From positions 78,456,472 through 78,520,471 of the forward strand of contig NC_086249.1 of assembly GCF_021018805.1 (NCBI RefSeq): a stretch of 64,000 nucleotides of DNA, read 5' to 3'. Positions within the stretch are counted from its first letter, which is position 1; every line of letters starts with the position of its first letter. Shown in pieces: positions 49,393 to 62,350 of this stretch. A model generated the notes under the pieces. That model made no database searches and was not told the DNA's origin. It saw nothing but the letters and a program-made list of their open reading frames with translations. The position numbers and the translations under genes are program-made. This DNA is from Prinia subflava (lineage: Eukaryota > Chordata > Aves > Passeriformes > Cisticolidae).

Positions 49393-50819
49393 CCTTTACA
49401 GTTTCTATCTTTACCAAAGGCATCTTAAAATGAATATCTTGAGCAGCTCTGCAACTTCTTGCCACTGGACTGCTTTTCTTCCATTTTAGCTTTGCACCGA
49501 GGGAAACTTGCATTAAGATCAGCACTCTCAGAGGTCAGATTTTAAACGTCCTTTATGTCTCAAAAGGCCATATTGCTGGCTTTGGTTTCCTTTCATTCAC
49601 TTTGGTCAGTTGGATGAAACCACAAATAAGTTCAATCCTTATTTCACTACTCAAGAGCCCCATCCAAACATCTGGGGTTCTTTTCTGGACGTAGGAATGG
49701 AATGCATTAGAGACAAAAGCTGAACCTAAAGTGAATCCCTCAAATTTAAAATTTAACAGTGGATGAGATGAAGTCTTTTGAGATTTTCTTAACCAGTAAA
49801 CCTATAATTTCCTTAGAGAAATTTTGATCTCTTCTTTTCCCAAGGGATAAATTGCCTACAAACCCTGTCATAACATCTTTGAGTTGAAGGCTTAATGGGT
49901 TTTTCAGGTAAGTCAGTAGTTTGTTCTTAAAATTGTTAAGAAGCAAGAGGAAGGGGACAGGAGGAAAGGTGAGTGAAATGAATTCAAGGGAAATAAATAA
50001 AGGCAAGGGACTACCAATGCAAATCATCCTGGTTTTTTGGTTTTTTTTTTTTTTTTTGACACTCAGATTTGCATTTGTTGTGGGAATTTTTATTACTGGG
50101 ATTCAAGAAATGACCCTTCAGCAAATTCTGTTTTCCTCCCCAAAAATTTATGTTAAACTATGAAAGATATGTATGACATCATGATACTACCAAATTCAGT
50201 CATTATATATAGATTTCCTAGCAAGTATATAAAAAGTAGTTATAAATGCACCCAAATTCTATGTTACTTATATGAAGGTAATAAAATGCAAATATTCCCT
50301 TATTGTTTAAGCTTTTGTTTTTTCATCCACAAGGCTAAAAAATCAGAGGTAAGTATACATCAACAGCCAGGTGTATGACTTTTTATCCAAATTTATTCAT
50401 ACAATAGTAATCATTTAACATGAATAAAAATTGCATTAGATCTTATACAAATGACATTTCCTAAAGACACACTATTTTTAAACAGATACCTAAATAAAAA
50501 TGTGTGCAGCTGCAAGCTTAAAAGGCCACTGGAAGCTATCAGCATGGAAAGCATCACCTACAAACAGACTGTGTTTAAACCAGGACTGCATTTAACACCT
50601 GCAAAGTATTTAATTTTGCATTTTCGCTGTTTTACTTGTTTTCTAGCAGTTGCATGTACCTTTTTTTCTTTAATTGACTATTCCCATATTATATATAGAC
50701 CATCACTAAATACTCATGTATTTACTTAGGTTGATCTAGACTAGCAGGAAAAGGCAATCAAGCCAATTATTTGATATCTGAAATAAACAATTTCTGTTAA
50801 AAAATGTCTAGGAGATGAC
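49393..50819. other. Unique DNA, no gene seen
   Basis: A T17 run lies at 50041-50057. Text at 50490-50720 is motif-like and repeat-free but without coding signals. Confidence 0.45.
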
Positions 50820-51190
50820 GAGATACAGACAAACACAAATTTGGCTGGCATTTTTAAATCAGGTTAAACTGTTTCATGCTTATGCCCAAGGTATTTCCAC
50901 CTTGCCCTGGCACTAATGAAGTTTAACCACCTGCCATAGTGGTATTAGCTTGCCCAGTTCATATTGGAGAAAGATCGAGGAATTTGTGTAAAATGCATTT
51001 AACCCATTTCAGATTTTTACTTTAAGATTAAAGAAATTACTCAGGCTACTACATAACCATTTTAAGGAACATTGCTTTGCTTTCTTAGTCAAAACACAAT
51101 AGCAAGATAAAGCATATGACCCACTAATTGTATGATCATGTTGTGCCTTAATAGATCTCATGGCTTAAGAATTTTGAGAGGTAATTTTTT
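50820..51190. promoter_or_regulatory. Candidate conserved non-coding block
   Basis: A repeat-free stretch with even composition and many homeobox-like words (CTAATGAAG, CTAATTGTATGATCATG). It also has a GCCAAT-free, NFI-like TTGGCTGGCA near 50843. No coding frame covers it. It has the texture of an enhancer or other conserved element, by inference only. Confidence 0.25.
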
Positions 51191-54100
51191 AAAAGGATGA
51201 GAACTCAATATTTCTCAGACCAACAGGACTAGTTAATTGATAATATTTAAATTTGGATTGCATCTGTTTCTTTAAAATGTAGGCTAAGAAGTTTTAATCT
51301 TTCTTCAAGTTACCAGAATATTCCATTAAGTTTTAAAATACAGATGTTTTGTTTATAGTTGTTGAGTACTTATTTTGGTTTTTTTTCTGCCTAGATTGCT
51401 ACATTTAACATGAAAAAGGTTTTGTTTACTCTTATTTTTTAAACTGAGCATTACAGAAAATTTATTTCTTCCACCCTAACTTTTTAGAATCCAGCTGAAG
51501 GCTAAAAACTGAGGATTTGTTCCTTTGCATAACTTGAGCAAAAATATGTCCTCCTTCAATGGAACATAGGTGATCTGAAGGGGCTGCAGAATAATTTAGC
51601 ATACAGATTTTAGAAAGGAAATTCTAAAAGGGAATATACCCAGAAACTCTGAAAATGTTAATAAAAGGTTCTTCACTCTAAACCACTTGTGACATTTGAG
51701 GGCAAAACCTTTTACATTTTGATCTGCCAAGGTCAGGAAATACAGACTCACTTCTACATATTTCTCCCATATCTGGAAGGAGAGTCTAAGAAATGAAAAA
51801 TGCTCTTGCAGATATATCCTTTTCTATTCAATCTTATTGCAATTATTATGACAGACAGAATCTTTACTAATAATTAACTTTGTCTGGATCTGTGAAACCA
51901 ACTAGTAATATCTCACTATTGTTCTGTAGTCTGAAAAACCTTTTCATCTGTATGCTTTTATATTTATTGTCCAACGGTGATTGGGGCCATTCATTAAGAG
52001 AATATCTCTATTACTTTGACAAAAAGGTGATAACCTTGCCTTATTCTGGCCCAGGTATTTATTAATGGCTCCCAGATACCATTTTCCAGTACTATGCACT
52101 GCAGTATTTTAATATGATGTAACAAATTGGATAATAAAAGTGTCCTCGAACCATTCTTACAGCTCCCGGTGATAGTGATGACAATGCCCACAATGCTCTG
52201 TTAGATTGTTTTTGATGACTGCCCCAGACACTGTGCTTCTTCTGGAGGCACTTTTCCAGGCGTTTCCTGGCCTCTGGACTTTCCTTCAGTCAAGCTGTGT
52301 TTCTTTGCTGGAGGGGATGCATTGGCACACAGCCCCCACAGCTTTCTGATACTTGACCTGCACAGGATTTGTCTGCAGGAGATTCACCCCTGACTTCATA
52401 GATTCCTATGTGAGTGACAAACTTAGGTACAGCCCAGTGGCATCCCAGTTCCAAACTTAGGGAATATCTGCAGCAGCCTGAGTTCAGGGAAGATTAGATG
52501 AGAAATTAGGAGCTTCAGATGCTTCAGTTAAAGGCCTAAAAATTTGTCATCAAGTGGACAATGGTCCTTTGCACAGTGTTGGTTATCTAGCTTGCCTGAA
52601 GAACTGCCTGAAGAATCTCCATTGCAGCAAGCACCAGCTGTGTATTTCCTATTGCCTTACTCATAAAAGGCAAGGCCCAGTTATTTTGCCCTTTGTTTAA
52701 ATTTAAGTTCTCTTGTCAACTACCACTAGCTCCTAGAAGCTTCAGGTCGCTCATCAGTTATCTAAAGGGTTTATTTCATGGCTTGTTTGAGCAGTTCACT
52801 GAAGTACCAACAAAATCTGCATTACCAATATAAGATTCTTTTTAGTCATTAATGAAGAGCAATTAAACTAGTAAAACATGATAGGAAAATAATATGAGAA
52901 AAGGTGCAAGACCTGGGGAGGCTGGTAAGCCTAGTTCCAGAGGTAGTAAGTGTAGCTGCTAAGACATTACATACATTTTTCCAAAGATGCCACCCAATCA
53001 TAGAGCTTAAGATGGGAATTCATGCATATCTCCCCTAGTTATGTGTTAAAATTATACTTTGCTGCACTCTTCTACAATCTGAGGGAACAAATTTCCTGAA
53101 TGCTTGTTCTGATGGGAATCTTGAATCTGTTAAAAAGGTTGTTGCTGCTTTTCTTCATGAGATTTTTTCCTTTAAAATACTTGGTGGTAGCTTAAGAATA
53201 CAGTTGTGAGGAGTTAGCTTTCCCTAGCTGGTAAGAAGCTGTATCTGCACTTAGTATTTTCTTTTCAATCATACTATATATACATTTTTTAAAAGACAGA
53301 CTGGCACTTTGGTGATAGAACTCTATCACTAAAATCAGCCTTTTTGCCTTAGAAAGCATCATCATGATATAAAAACAATAATGAGTATAAATATGAAAAG
53401 CAAACAGCAAAATGAAAGAAAAATGAAGAGAGTTAGATCTGAAGGTGCAAACTGTACTAATACTCTTCCTTTCTCTGTGTCTATGTGATGATTTCTCTGG
53501 GTAGGAATCACTTGCACATGCTATTCACATATCCTTACTGATATTGTATGAAATTGCTGAGGTATTCTTGAAGATTAAAGAAATTTAAAATATCCCCTCA
53601 ATAAGATTGTATTTTTCAATTCTTTTTTGTTGGGATAGTATCAGGGAAAACCCCACAATATATGCTTTCTTTTCAATGTCAATATGCTGTTTTTGCTTTA
53701 TTTTTTTCATTGATTGAATCAAAGAAAGATTTAAAAATTCTAGAAAATATGTTGATGACATTCCTACTGCCCACAAAGCATTAAGAAGTTAACGGTTTCT
53801 TACAAATAAAGGATCATAATAGGGAAATTAGTCTTCATAATAAAGACTGAAATCTTTGTAAAGCTTCCTTACATACTTTACCTATATTCCTGTTCACGGT
53901 GTTACTCAGATTCACATAAAAATGTTTAATCTACAAATCTTGTAAAAAGTTTGAAATTTCTTGCTTCTCATAGCAATTATTAAAAATGAAACCAGTGAAT
54001 TTCTGTCCTTGTTGGATGATATCAATCAATATGAGCTAGTTCTTGGAAGTCATCATTACACAATGTACTACAAAAGTACAATTAAAAAATACATTTAAAT

Positions 54101-57100
54101 ACCTCTTTTTTATTCATACTTTATCAAAAGGTTTTTATAGTGTGTTTCCACTCCATTTTCAAACACCAAAACATATTGTCTAAATATATTTTCACATTGG
54201 TCCTAGATGTCTAAGCAACAATTGCAGTCACTGGAAATATGTAGTTTGACTTAGCTATCCACACATATACATCCAGTGACATCATGTTTTCCTTGCACAG
54301 CCTGTCTGTGAATAGAAATGGATTTTTTCCAATCTGACAAATAGTTCTAAAATGATGTTTAACTGACATCTCTTTGACGTCAGGTCCATTTTAAGAATAA
54401 GGGTGGTTTTTCATTTAGATATTTTAAAAATTTTGTTTCTATATTAATAAAAAAGCCTCAGTATGAGGAAAAGATGTTTCTTTGCTGAATATTTTGTCTA
54501 CCTTAAGGTAAATGCAAAATTTTAAACTATATTTCTTATTCATGTGACATATTCGGTGCAGAAGTGAAAAAGAGCACATGTAAAAGCACAAATAGAGTTC
54601 TATATTGAAAGAGGTAGTCACTAAATCCCTCTTGGCAAAATTTTGAGAGTTAAAACACTTAGATAATTTTAAACACCTGTGAACTAGGTAGAGGCAATGA
54701 TGTAAAATCTTTCCCTATTCTATGCCAAAAATACTGTCTTTTGACAGCCTGTTGGCGTCAACGGAGATGATCAGAATCACATGAGCTCTAGTGCAAAAAA
54801 CAACCTCAAGACATTTATTTTCTGTCCCAACGGTATACTTTCATATGAACTCTGTCTCCCTTATATTTATTCATCTCTTTGGGCCACTGAAATTGAATAT
54901 TGAATACCCAAGTCAGGTCTCTTTGTGCACCAGGAAGGTCAGACAACTTGATTACACCAGCTATAATCAAAGAGTATTCATTTTTTTCATATCTGCTCAC
55001 CATTTCTGCAAGAAGTGAACTTTGCCAGAAACAGCAGGATGGATGCACAAATCTTTGGAAAAGAGTAATGCAGCACTGGGTATATGCAGCATTTGAGGAA
55101 AAAAATATTCTCTACTAAAAAAATCCCCACAAACCTTAGAAGATTAAAGTGTGTGTGGATATGTTTATTAACTATAAAATAAATGAATTTTTACTCTATG
55201 CAGAAACAAAGTGAGAAAGCTAGTGCAGAGGCAGGTCGTCATGTGTGAAAAAAAGTTAAAGCTCATACCAAGCAAAGCTGAGCTTTCTTGTCGGTTTTCA
55301 TTCAGCTGCACTCATCTATAAAAGACCTATTAAAAACATCCATTAGCTGTTAATTTAGAATACCTCAGACAGTGATCCCTAAACCTTCATTGATATCTTT
55401 CCAACAACCTCCTAATCTTTGAAAATTGTTGGCAAGAGCTTCACCGATTCAGCCAATCATCAATCCTGGCTTTCATTATTTGAGTTAACACAGATGCACA
55501 ACCTGCAAACACTTAGAAGAAATACAGATCTTCCTTTTTCTTAAAAGGCATACTTACAAGCAGAATTTGATTTCATGAATGGAATTGCTTCTCTTATCTA
55601 TGTCATCTCAAATTAATGTCAGAAAACCAGCACATAACAGCAGTAAAACCAGAAACCATCTATGCCCAGTTTAGGAAAATAAAGTAAGGAACTGTTCTTA
55701 AAACACTGCTAAAATCTATAATTTGCCTCTACTCTAGATATTGCTACTCAGAAAAGCAAGCAAAAAAACCCAAACAAAAACCAAAAGCAAAGCAAAAAAA
55801 TACTCTGATGAACTAAGTAAAATTTTAATGTATAGCGATTTTCTCATTGTCATTTCCTAGACAGACAAACATTTTTCCATTGATTCAACTGGGAATACAG
55901 ACACTGGATTGAAAATACCTTATCTACTGACAGGGGAATAATGTTTCAAATATTTTTGGGGGGTCTACTGAAATTAGGCACAAACGTTGACTTTGTTTAA
56001 TCTGGGCCATGTCTTATTTTAATAACTGGTAATACATGAGGATTGCAATCCATGCATCAACCTGAGCATTTATTTGTTTAAAATGTTTCCTTAGACTCTA
56101 AAAGCTATTTCTTATTTAAAAGGAAATGTTCTCCATAAATTCTAGCTACCTGCAAAGACAATCTTAAGCACAAAATCCCATCCCATGGAGGATAATTTGC
56201 TAGTTGCCTCATGAGTCCATCTTCCCTCATAAGATAATTTTTTCAACACAACTTTCCTGTGGGTATTGCAGGTACTAAGGTGGTTGTCTTTGTGACTGGT
56301 ACTCCTGCCCTTTGCTTCAGCAAACAGCCCTCAATACACTGTCAGTTTTATTAGTTTGGAAAAATCTTAAGACCTCTGAATACAGAAATGTATGGAAAAA
56401 GCAGAATAAGTAGGCTTCTCTTGCTAATTCAAAATATTAAACTTGGAAGAAAAAAAAATAGAACAGCATTTAAAAGGATGTGGAAAACTATGAATGCAGA
56501 GACAGAATTCTAATGAACAGATGAGGAATCTTTCTAAGAGATTCAACCGTGACTTAGATTTTAAGATGAAAGTTCAAAGAGGCTTTTTTTGCTTTGAAAA
56601 AATTACATACACACATGTGGAATTTCATCTCTCACATTATAATGTAGGAACGCTGTATCTTGAAGCCGAGAGACTTTTTTTTTTTAAAAAAAACTTGGAA
56701 TCCTTTTTTAAGCTCAGCCACTTTGGAAAGACAGAAGCACAAATACATGTTTATATTTGAAAATAATTTTGGACTTCAATCAGTATGGACTTTTTTTCAT
56801 TGCATCACAAACTAAGCACAGTTGTTGGTGTCCTCCAAGCTAAATTTACAGAGCCAAGTACGAGAAATTCATGCAGAGCTATAAATATTAATCTGAATTA
56901 CACACCAAGGATGTCCGCTAACTCAAATTCAACAAACTAATATGAATTTATTTCCCTTTTTTATTCTGTACTAACATAATTACTTATGTTCTAAGTAAGA
57001 AGATATACAATAATTTTAAATAATCCTCATATTATCTCCCTACTTTAAACTACCAAGTGGGCATTAAAAAATGTTACATCTTGGTTAAGACAAAAAGGAT

Positions 57101-57479
57101 TTTTTTTCTCTTTCAAAATTTACCTCTTTTTTTTTTCTTCTTTTAGAATAGCAGTTTCAAACATACAGAACAGACAAGTACCACTAAGGTTCAAACACAC
57201 ATGAATATAATGGAGCTCTGTTGAGAGCATTCTTTTTATGGCATTCACCATATTCCCCAGCCTTAAAATTAAAACATGTCTCAGAGATAGCTGCAGATTC
57301 ATTTACTAAACAGCCATTAAAGGGCAACACGATTCCCTGTTTCTGTTTACAAATACTCTTGCTCCAGCTAGGTTAAGGATCTTACTTTTCTTAAATCCTA
57401 TGGATATAAGGTACCAAGGTAGTTGATTTTCCCTAGAAATCTGCCCACAGAAGATGTTGCAAACAAACTCATTCTTAGA
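51191..57479. other. AT-rich unique DNA, no gene seen
   Basis: No gene recognised. 52200-52560 is GC-richer and unexplained. 55290-55520 is repeat-free, motif-dense text that could be conserved. An oligo-T/oligo-A near-palindrome lies at about 56676-56693. Frames of 60-90 codons match no family I know. Confidence 0.45.
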
Positions 57480-57890
57480 CATAGGTCTAGAGGAGAAACC
57501 ATGCCAGGAGCAGCTGAGGTCACTTGGTCTGTTCAGCCTGGAGGGGACACCATTGCAGTCCAGAGGTTCCTCATGAGGGGCGGTGCAGGGGCAGGCACTG
57601 GTCTCTTCTTTGTGGTGGCCAGTGACAGGACCCAGGGGAACAGCATGAAACTGAGTCAGGGGAGACTTAGGTTAAGCATTAGGAAAAGTTCTTCACCCAG
57701 AGGGTGGCTGGGCACTGGAACAGGCTCCCCAGGGAGGTGGTCACAGCACCAGAGTTCAAGAAGCTCTTGGACAATGGTCTCAGGCACAGGGTGTGACCTT
57801 TACGATTGCCCTGTGCAGGGTCAGAAGTTAAACTCAATGACCCTTGTGGATCCCTTTCATCTCAGGATATTCCATGGTTCTATGATTCTC
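57480..57890 (+). mobile_element. CR1 LINE 3' end, better preserved copy
   Basis: About 410 bases read as an avian CR1 3' region: GGTCTGTTCAGCCTGGAG, GGTCTCTTCT, GTGACAGGACCCAGGGGAA, TTCTTCACCCAGAGGGTGG, GGCACTGGAACAGGCTCCCC and AGGGAGGTGG, ending TCCATGGTTCTATGATTCT. It is 5'-truncated and carries no reverse transcriptase. The longest open frame in the window (160 codons, 57423-57905) is an artefact of this non-coding 3' region. Many consensus words are intact, so it is younger than the copy at 4.4 kb. Confidence 0.95.
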
Positions 57891-58684
57891 ATTACATGCT
57901 TTTAAGATCTATTGCAAGCCCTAAATTCATGAAGCCAAATAAAAAAGAAAGTAGTAATAGTTCAGTGAAACAAAAACCTCACCACTGAACATTGCAATGG
58001 CACTGAATAGTGGCCATTGGGCAGCACCCGAATATTGTCTGAGATGAAAGAAGGAATTTCAAAAAAAGAGAGAGAAAAAGTCTTTGAATTACAACTGGTA
58101 CAATCCAAGAGAATTTGATATTTCTTATATGCACATAATTAGATATTACTTTGGACTTTCTTCTTACTCTTTCTTCATAATCTACCTTTCATTTCATATA
58201 TCCAAATGTGAGTGCAACAGGAAGCTAAAAATTACACTTGACATCTTCAAAAGATCATGAAACCTATGGCCTTTAATATCAGATAAAAAATAATCTAGGA
58301 ATTACAAGACAGGTGCAAGACGTAATTGTTTGAAATTCAAATTTATTACTAACATATATTTTATGCTTAGTTGTGTGCCTGATTTGTGGGTGTAGTTACT
58401 GTGATGCTGATTATAACACCTTTTTCCTGAAATCATATTTTGTTTCTAATACTTAGTAAGATTTGGAAATGGCTCGTGATCTCCCATGAGATATGAATTC
58501 ATGGCAAACTAATATAAATTTGACAGTGTCACACTTAGTTTCTGTTAAATTCTAATGTGTGTCTAATTGAAAAATCAGATACAATGTGCATATTTTTATA
58601 TCTCAGATGTATAAAAAAAGCATAAATACATTCACATATTAATCAAGGCTTTCATTTAAAGTTGACTCAATAATAGAGAAATGC
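57891..58684. other. AT-rich unique DNA, no gene seen
   Basis: Nothing recognised. Confidence 0.5.
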
Positions 58685-58743
58685 AATAATAGATAATGTT
58701 ATTATCTATTATTATTTACTGTTATTATCTATTATTATTTACT
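58685..58743. repeat. 13 bp hairpin overlapping a perfect 23 bp tandem duplication
   Basis: AATAATAGATAAT (58685-58697), loop GTT, ATTATCTATTATT (58701-58713) is a perfect inverted repeat. From 58698 the 23 bp unit beginning GTTATTATCTATTATTATTT is repeated exactly at 58721-58743, and a degenerate third copy follows. Confidence 0.95.
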
Positions 58744-61700
58744 TTAATATTCTTATTATTTACTTCCTTAACTGGAATAAAAAAAGTTCTAACTTAGGTA
58801 AGCAGACAATTTATTGTCTCTCATTTTTCCTTCACAGTATGTTATGCCAGGTGAAAACCATTTTCTACATATATCTCTTTTCTCCTGAATATATTGTACT
58901 CAGAGGATATAAAATCTCTTGGGTCTCAGCTTCAGATGGCACAATCCTGGTGAAATCGAAAGAACCATAGCAAATTACATCTTTAAAGGATCTGGCTCAA
59001 TTGTACCTGAAGATAAAAAGGAAGAAGTGTTTTAAAATATTACACAGCAATTCACAGGTACATACAGGAATTGCAAAACAGCTGCTCCAGGTCTTATTAA
59101 AATGGCATTAAACACTTAATGCTGCAGACATCTTTCTGACAGATCACCTCTCCAGGCCTTGACAGCTCCCACGTGCCCAGTGAAACTCCTTGACAAAATA
59201 TGGGCTATAGAGACACTGTCGTTCATATGCTGCAGTTATCAGTGTGACATAGCAGCATGGACTGACACATGGTATAGAATTTATCTTCTAATGATTCCTT
59301 CATCAGTATCAGGATTTTCTGAACTTTTATATTTGCTTTCTAAGCCATACAACATTATCTCCTTCTACCTTTACCTGCTTCTTTGTTTCTTTCATTCTCA
59401 TTCAAATTCCCAGTTACTCCATAGCTGCCACAACCTATTAATTGACATTAACCTCGGGTGATCCTTGATGTTTGTCATCCTAAAATTGTTCAGATCATAA
59501 TTGCCCTAAGTTTAATAAGGGATACCAAGGTGGAGAGAGGCAAGCAGAGACTACATTAATTTTCTTGGAGTGATAGAGGCAAAAAACACTTTATCTTCAA
59601 TTGAAGACATGACCTGAATCTCTACAGAGCATTACATTATTTTATGACCTACTCTTAAAGCCAATACCACATTAGTTCAGCATCCACACATATCACCCTC
59701 TAATATGTGATAAAGTGATAGAAAAAATTAATAATAAAAACCAATGTGAAAAGTACTTGAGATGAACACAAACAATAAAGAAGATCAAATAGAGAGACAG
59801 ATAGATGAACAGGGGAAAATAAACTTATTTATTAGAGGAAAAAAAAATGTGTGCCTTGGCTCAGCTGAGGAACATTAAGCATACACAAAAAATCATCTAT
59901 ATTAACAGGCGAGTTGAACTTGTGACTTCAATGGAGCCTCAGTTTGGGTTTCACTCCAGCAGCATCCTGAGCAGAAAGAAGCCTTACATTGTCAGGTTCT
60001 CCACAAAGCACAGCTGTCCATAAGCCAAACGCTGTCTGGGCTGACCTCTGCCTCCAGAACAAAACTGCTCTGGTCTCTGCATTTGTGTATTTCACTGCAG
60101 CAGGCAGTGAGTGAGACTGGGGCATGCTACAGGACTGGAGTCAAGAGATTTCAGATGATGAAGGAAGGACTAAATCATCTGTATTATCAGAGTTCATGTG
60201 AAATCAGAGACAAAGAATATCTTTACAATAGGAACCTGCTGACAACATGAAGGGGTTTGTTGTGCCCTTTTACACAGAAGTAAAGGGCTGTAAATTGCTA
60301 AAGTTGGTCACTATTGAAAGTGAAACACTGTTCAGAAAAGAATCTCCTGGAATTACATGCCTATCTTAAGAAAGGCAGTGTGGTTAAGCTTTGTCTGACA
60401 AATGAAATTGTAATCAACTGCAGAAGGTACAGGTGATATGGTACATGAGAGAAAATGAAAAATAGAGTTCCCTGAAAAAAACCCAAACAGATGGCAGTAT
60501 TCAGCTCAAATAAATTATGTTTTATAAAAAGGAGAGACCAGAATTTAGACAAAGTCATCAACATTATCCCATTCATTGTTTACAAGGTTGAACTTGCAAA
60601 GAAGCCTTGGATCTCCAAACTTGAAAAGATGCTAGGAGCTGGTTTGCATTGCCAAGGAGCTCAGCCTGCATTGTGTTAGGTTGTGGAAGGAGTGGGTGGT
60701 GTTCTTGTCCTTCAGAGCTGGAAGGGAGCCTGGTGGGGAGAAAGGGACAGTGAAGAAAAATAACGCTTATGAAATCCGCAGTGTAAAATCAGCTGGGATT
60801 TTCTCTTTCTGATGCATATCACAAAAGAAACCAAGACTTTTCTCCAAAGGTGCTGTGAGTATGTCCAGAATTACCTGGTTTCATGTTGCCAAAGTGGAAC
60901 TCTTGAGGGACACCCCCACCACTGGCCATGGCTGGTAATCACAGAGCTTAGGACTACTCAAATGTGCAGATGCTGAGGGTCAGGAAGTCAGTGCTCTCAA
61001 GCAAAAAGGACACCAAGGAAATTATTGAAGCACCAAATTAATACTTACGGTAATGACTGGGTAGCAAAAGGGACTAATCCCTGCAAACAACTAAAATGTT
61101 GAAGGAAAAAGATATCAGCAAGAAATGAAAACAACTTGCAGGGAACAATGGACCCCAAACCCTGCAAATGCAAAGAAATAAGGTTTACATGGCAAAGTGG
61201 AATTGCAAATGTATTACACGGTACAATTTACTTGTTAGTAAATGAATACTGGAAAGAGAAGCGCTATTCAACTCAAGAATTTTTCCTTCTTGTATCTAAC
61301 CTAGTTAAAGCTATGGTTTTGTTAGGAATCTAAGTCTTCTCAAAAGCTTTTGTTATCACTGGTATACTAAGTTATAAATGCCTCTAAAAATGTTGAAAGA
61401 AGAGAACAAAAATGAAGACAAAAATTGGGTTTTCATTTTGCTTGTTCTGCACTAACTTTTAATTTATGATTAGACTATAAAAGATATGTAGTTTTGCAAA
61501 GTTCGATTCTTAAGCTCATTTAATATAAGAATTTAAGTGAGTAGATCACTTGCATCCCCTTGTTGTTCCTCCAAGGACTATTCACTTTATTTCATGAAAA
61601 GAAGTTGCACAGGTTGCCTTCCAGATTGTTAAAGCAGAATTCTTTTTGGTCTCTTAATAGTCACATGATTTCTCTTATGTTATTCCCAATAGAGAGTTAT

Positions 61701-62255
61701 ATTATTTTAAAAATACCTCTTGCAACTTTCAAAATTATTTTCAGGAGCTCTGTGAAAGTACGGAAGTTAATTTAATCACTCCGTTTCCATTTATTAATCA
61801 GGTCTGAAAAAACAGTGTTACACACCAAGCAGCAGCAGCTAACTATCCTAGCAGTCTCTGCTGTCTGTTGGCGCATAGAATGAAGATGCAATTAATAATG
61901 AGCCTGACTCCAGGAGAATAGATATTCACCTAAGTTGGGAGGATAGAATCACACCTTCAGTGATTCAAATATATGTACTGTAATGTCATAAGGACACTTG
62001 AGTAGGAAGACTGCCTCTATTGGGATCACAGCTGTTTGTCTTGGAATAGTATTTTTTAATTGTGGCCCACCAGAAGAGACATCCTACAGACATTCCCAGT
62101 CTCCACCTCAAGCCACAAATGAAAAGGATGCGTAGGACAGGATCTGTTGGTACCTCAGGTACTCTGAAAGGAAAATTCTTCTTTGCTGACATATGGGAAA
62201 GATTGTCCCTCATCCCCCGTGTTTATTACAGGCTCTTCCTCTAGCCTCTGGTTGC
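58744..62255. other. Unique DNA, no gene seen
   Basis: No gene recognised. A 100-codon frame at 59159-59461 is hydrophobic and Ser/Leu-rich without a domain. 61790-61930 (GTTGGCGCATAG, GCAATTAATAATGAGCC) looks like possible conserved non-coding sequence. Confidence 0.45.
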
Positions 62256-62350
62256 TTTTTTTTTTTTCTTTCTTTCTTTCTTTCTTTCTTTTTTTTTTTT
62301 TTTTTTTTTTTTTTCTTTTTTTTCTTTTTTTTTTCTTTTTTTTTTTTTCC
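62256..62350. repeat. 95 bp T-rich pyrimidine tract with (CTTT)n core
   Basis: An unbroken run of T with C interruptions, including about six TTTC units at 62268-62291, then long T runs and TTTTTTCC at the end. Frames across it encode only Phe/Ser or Lys/Arg runs. It could be the reverse-strand poly(A) of a retrocopy, but no source is visible next to it. Confidence 0.95.

Noticed and set aside
57423..57905. Longest open frame in the window (160 codons)
   Set aside because: It lies almost entirely in the non-coding 3' region of a CR1 element, has no domain and would not be expected to encode protein.
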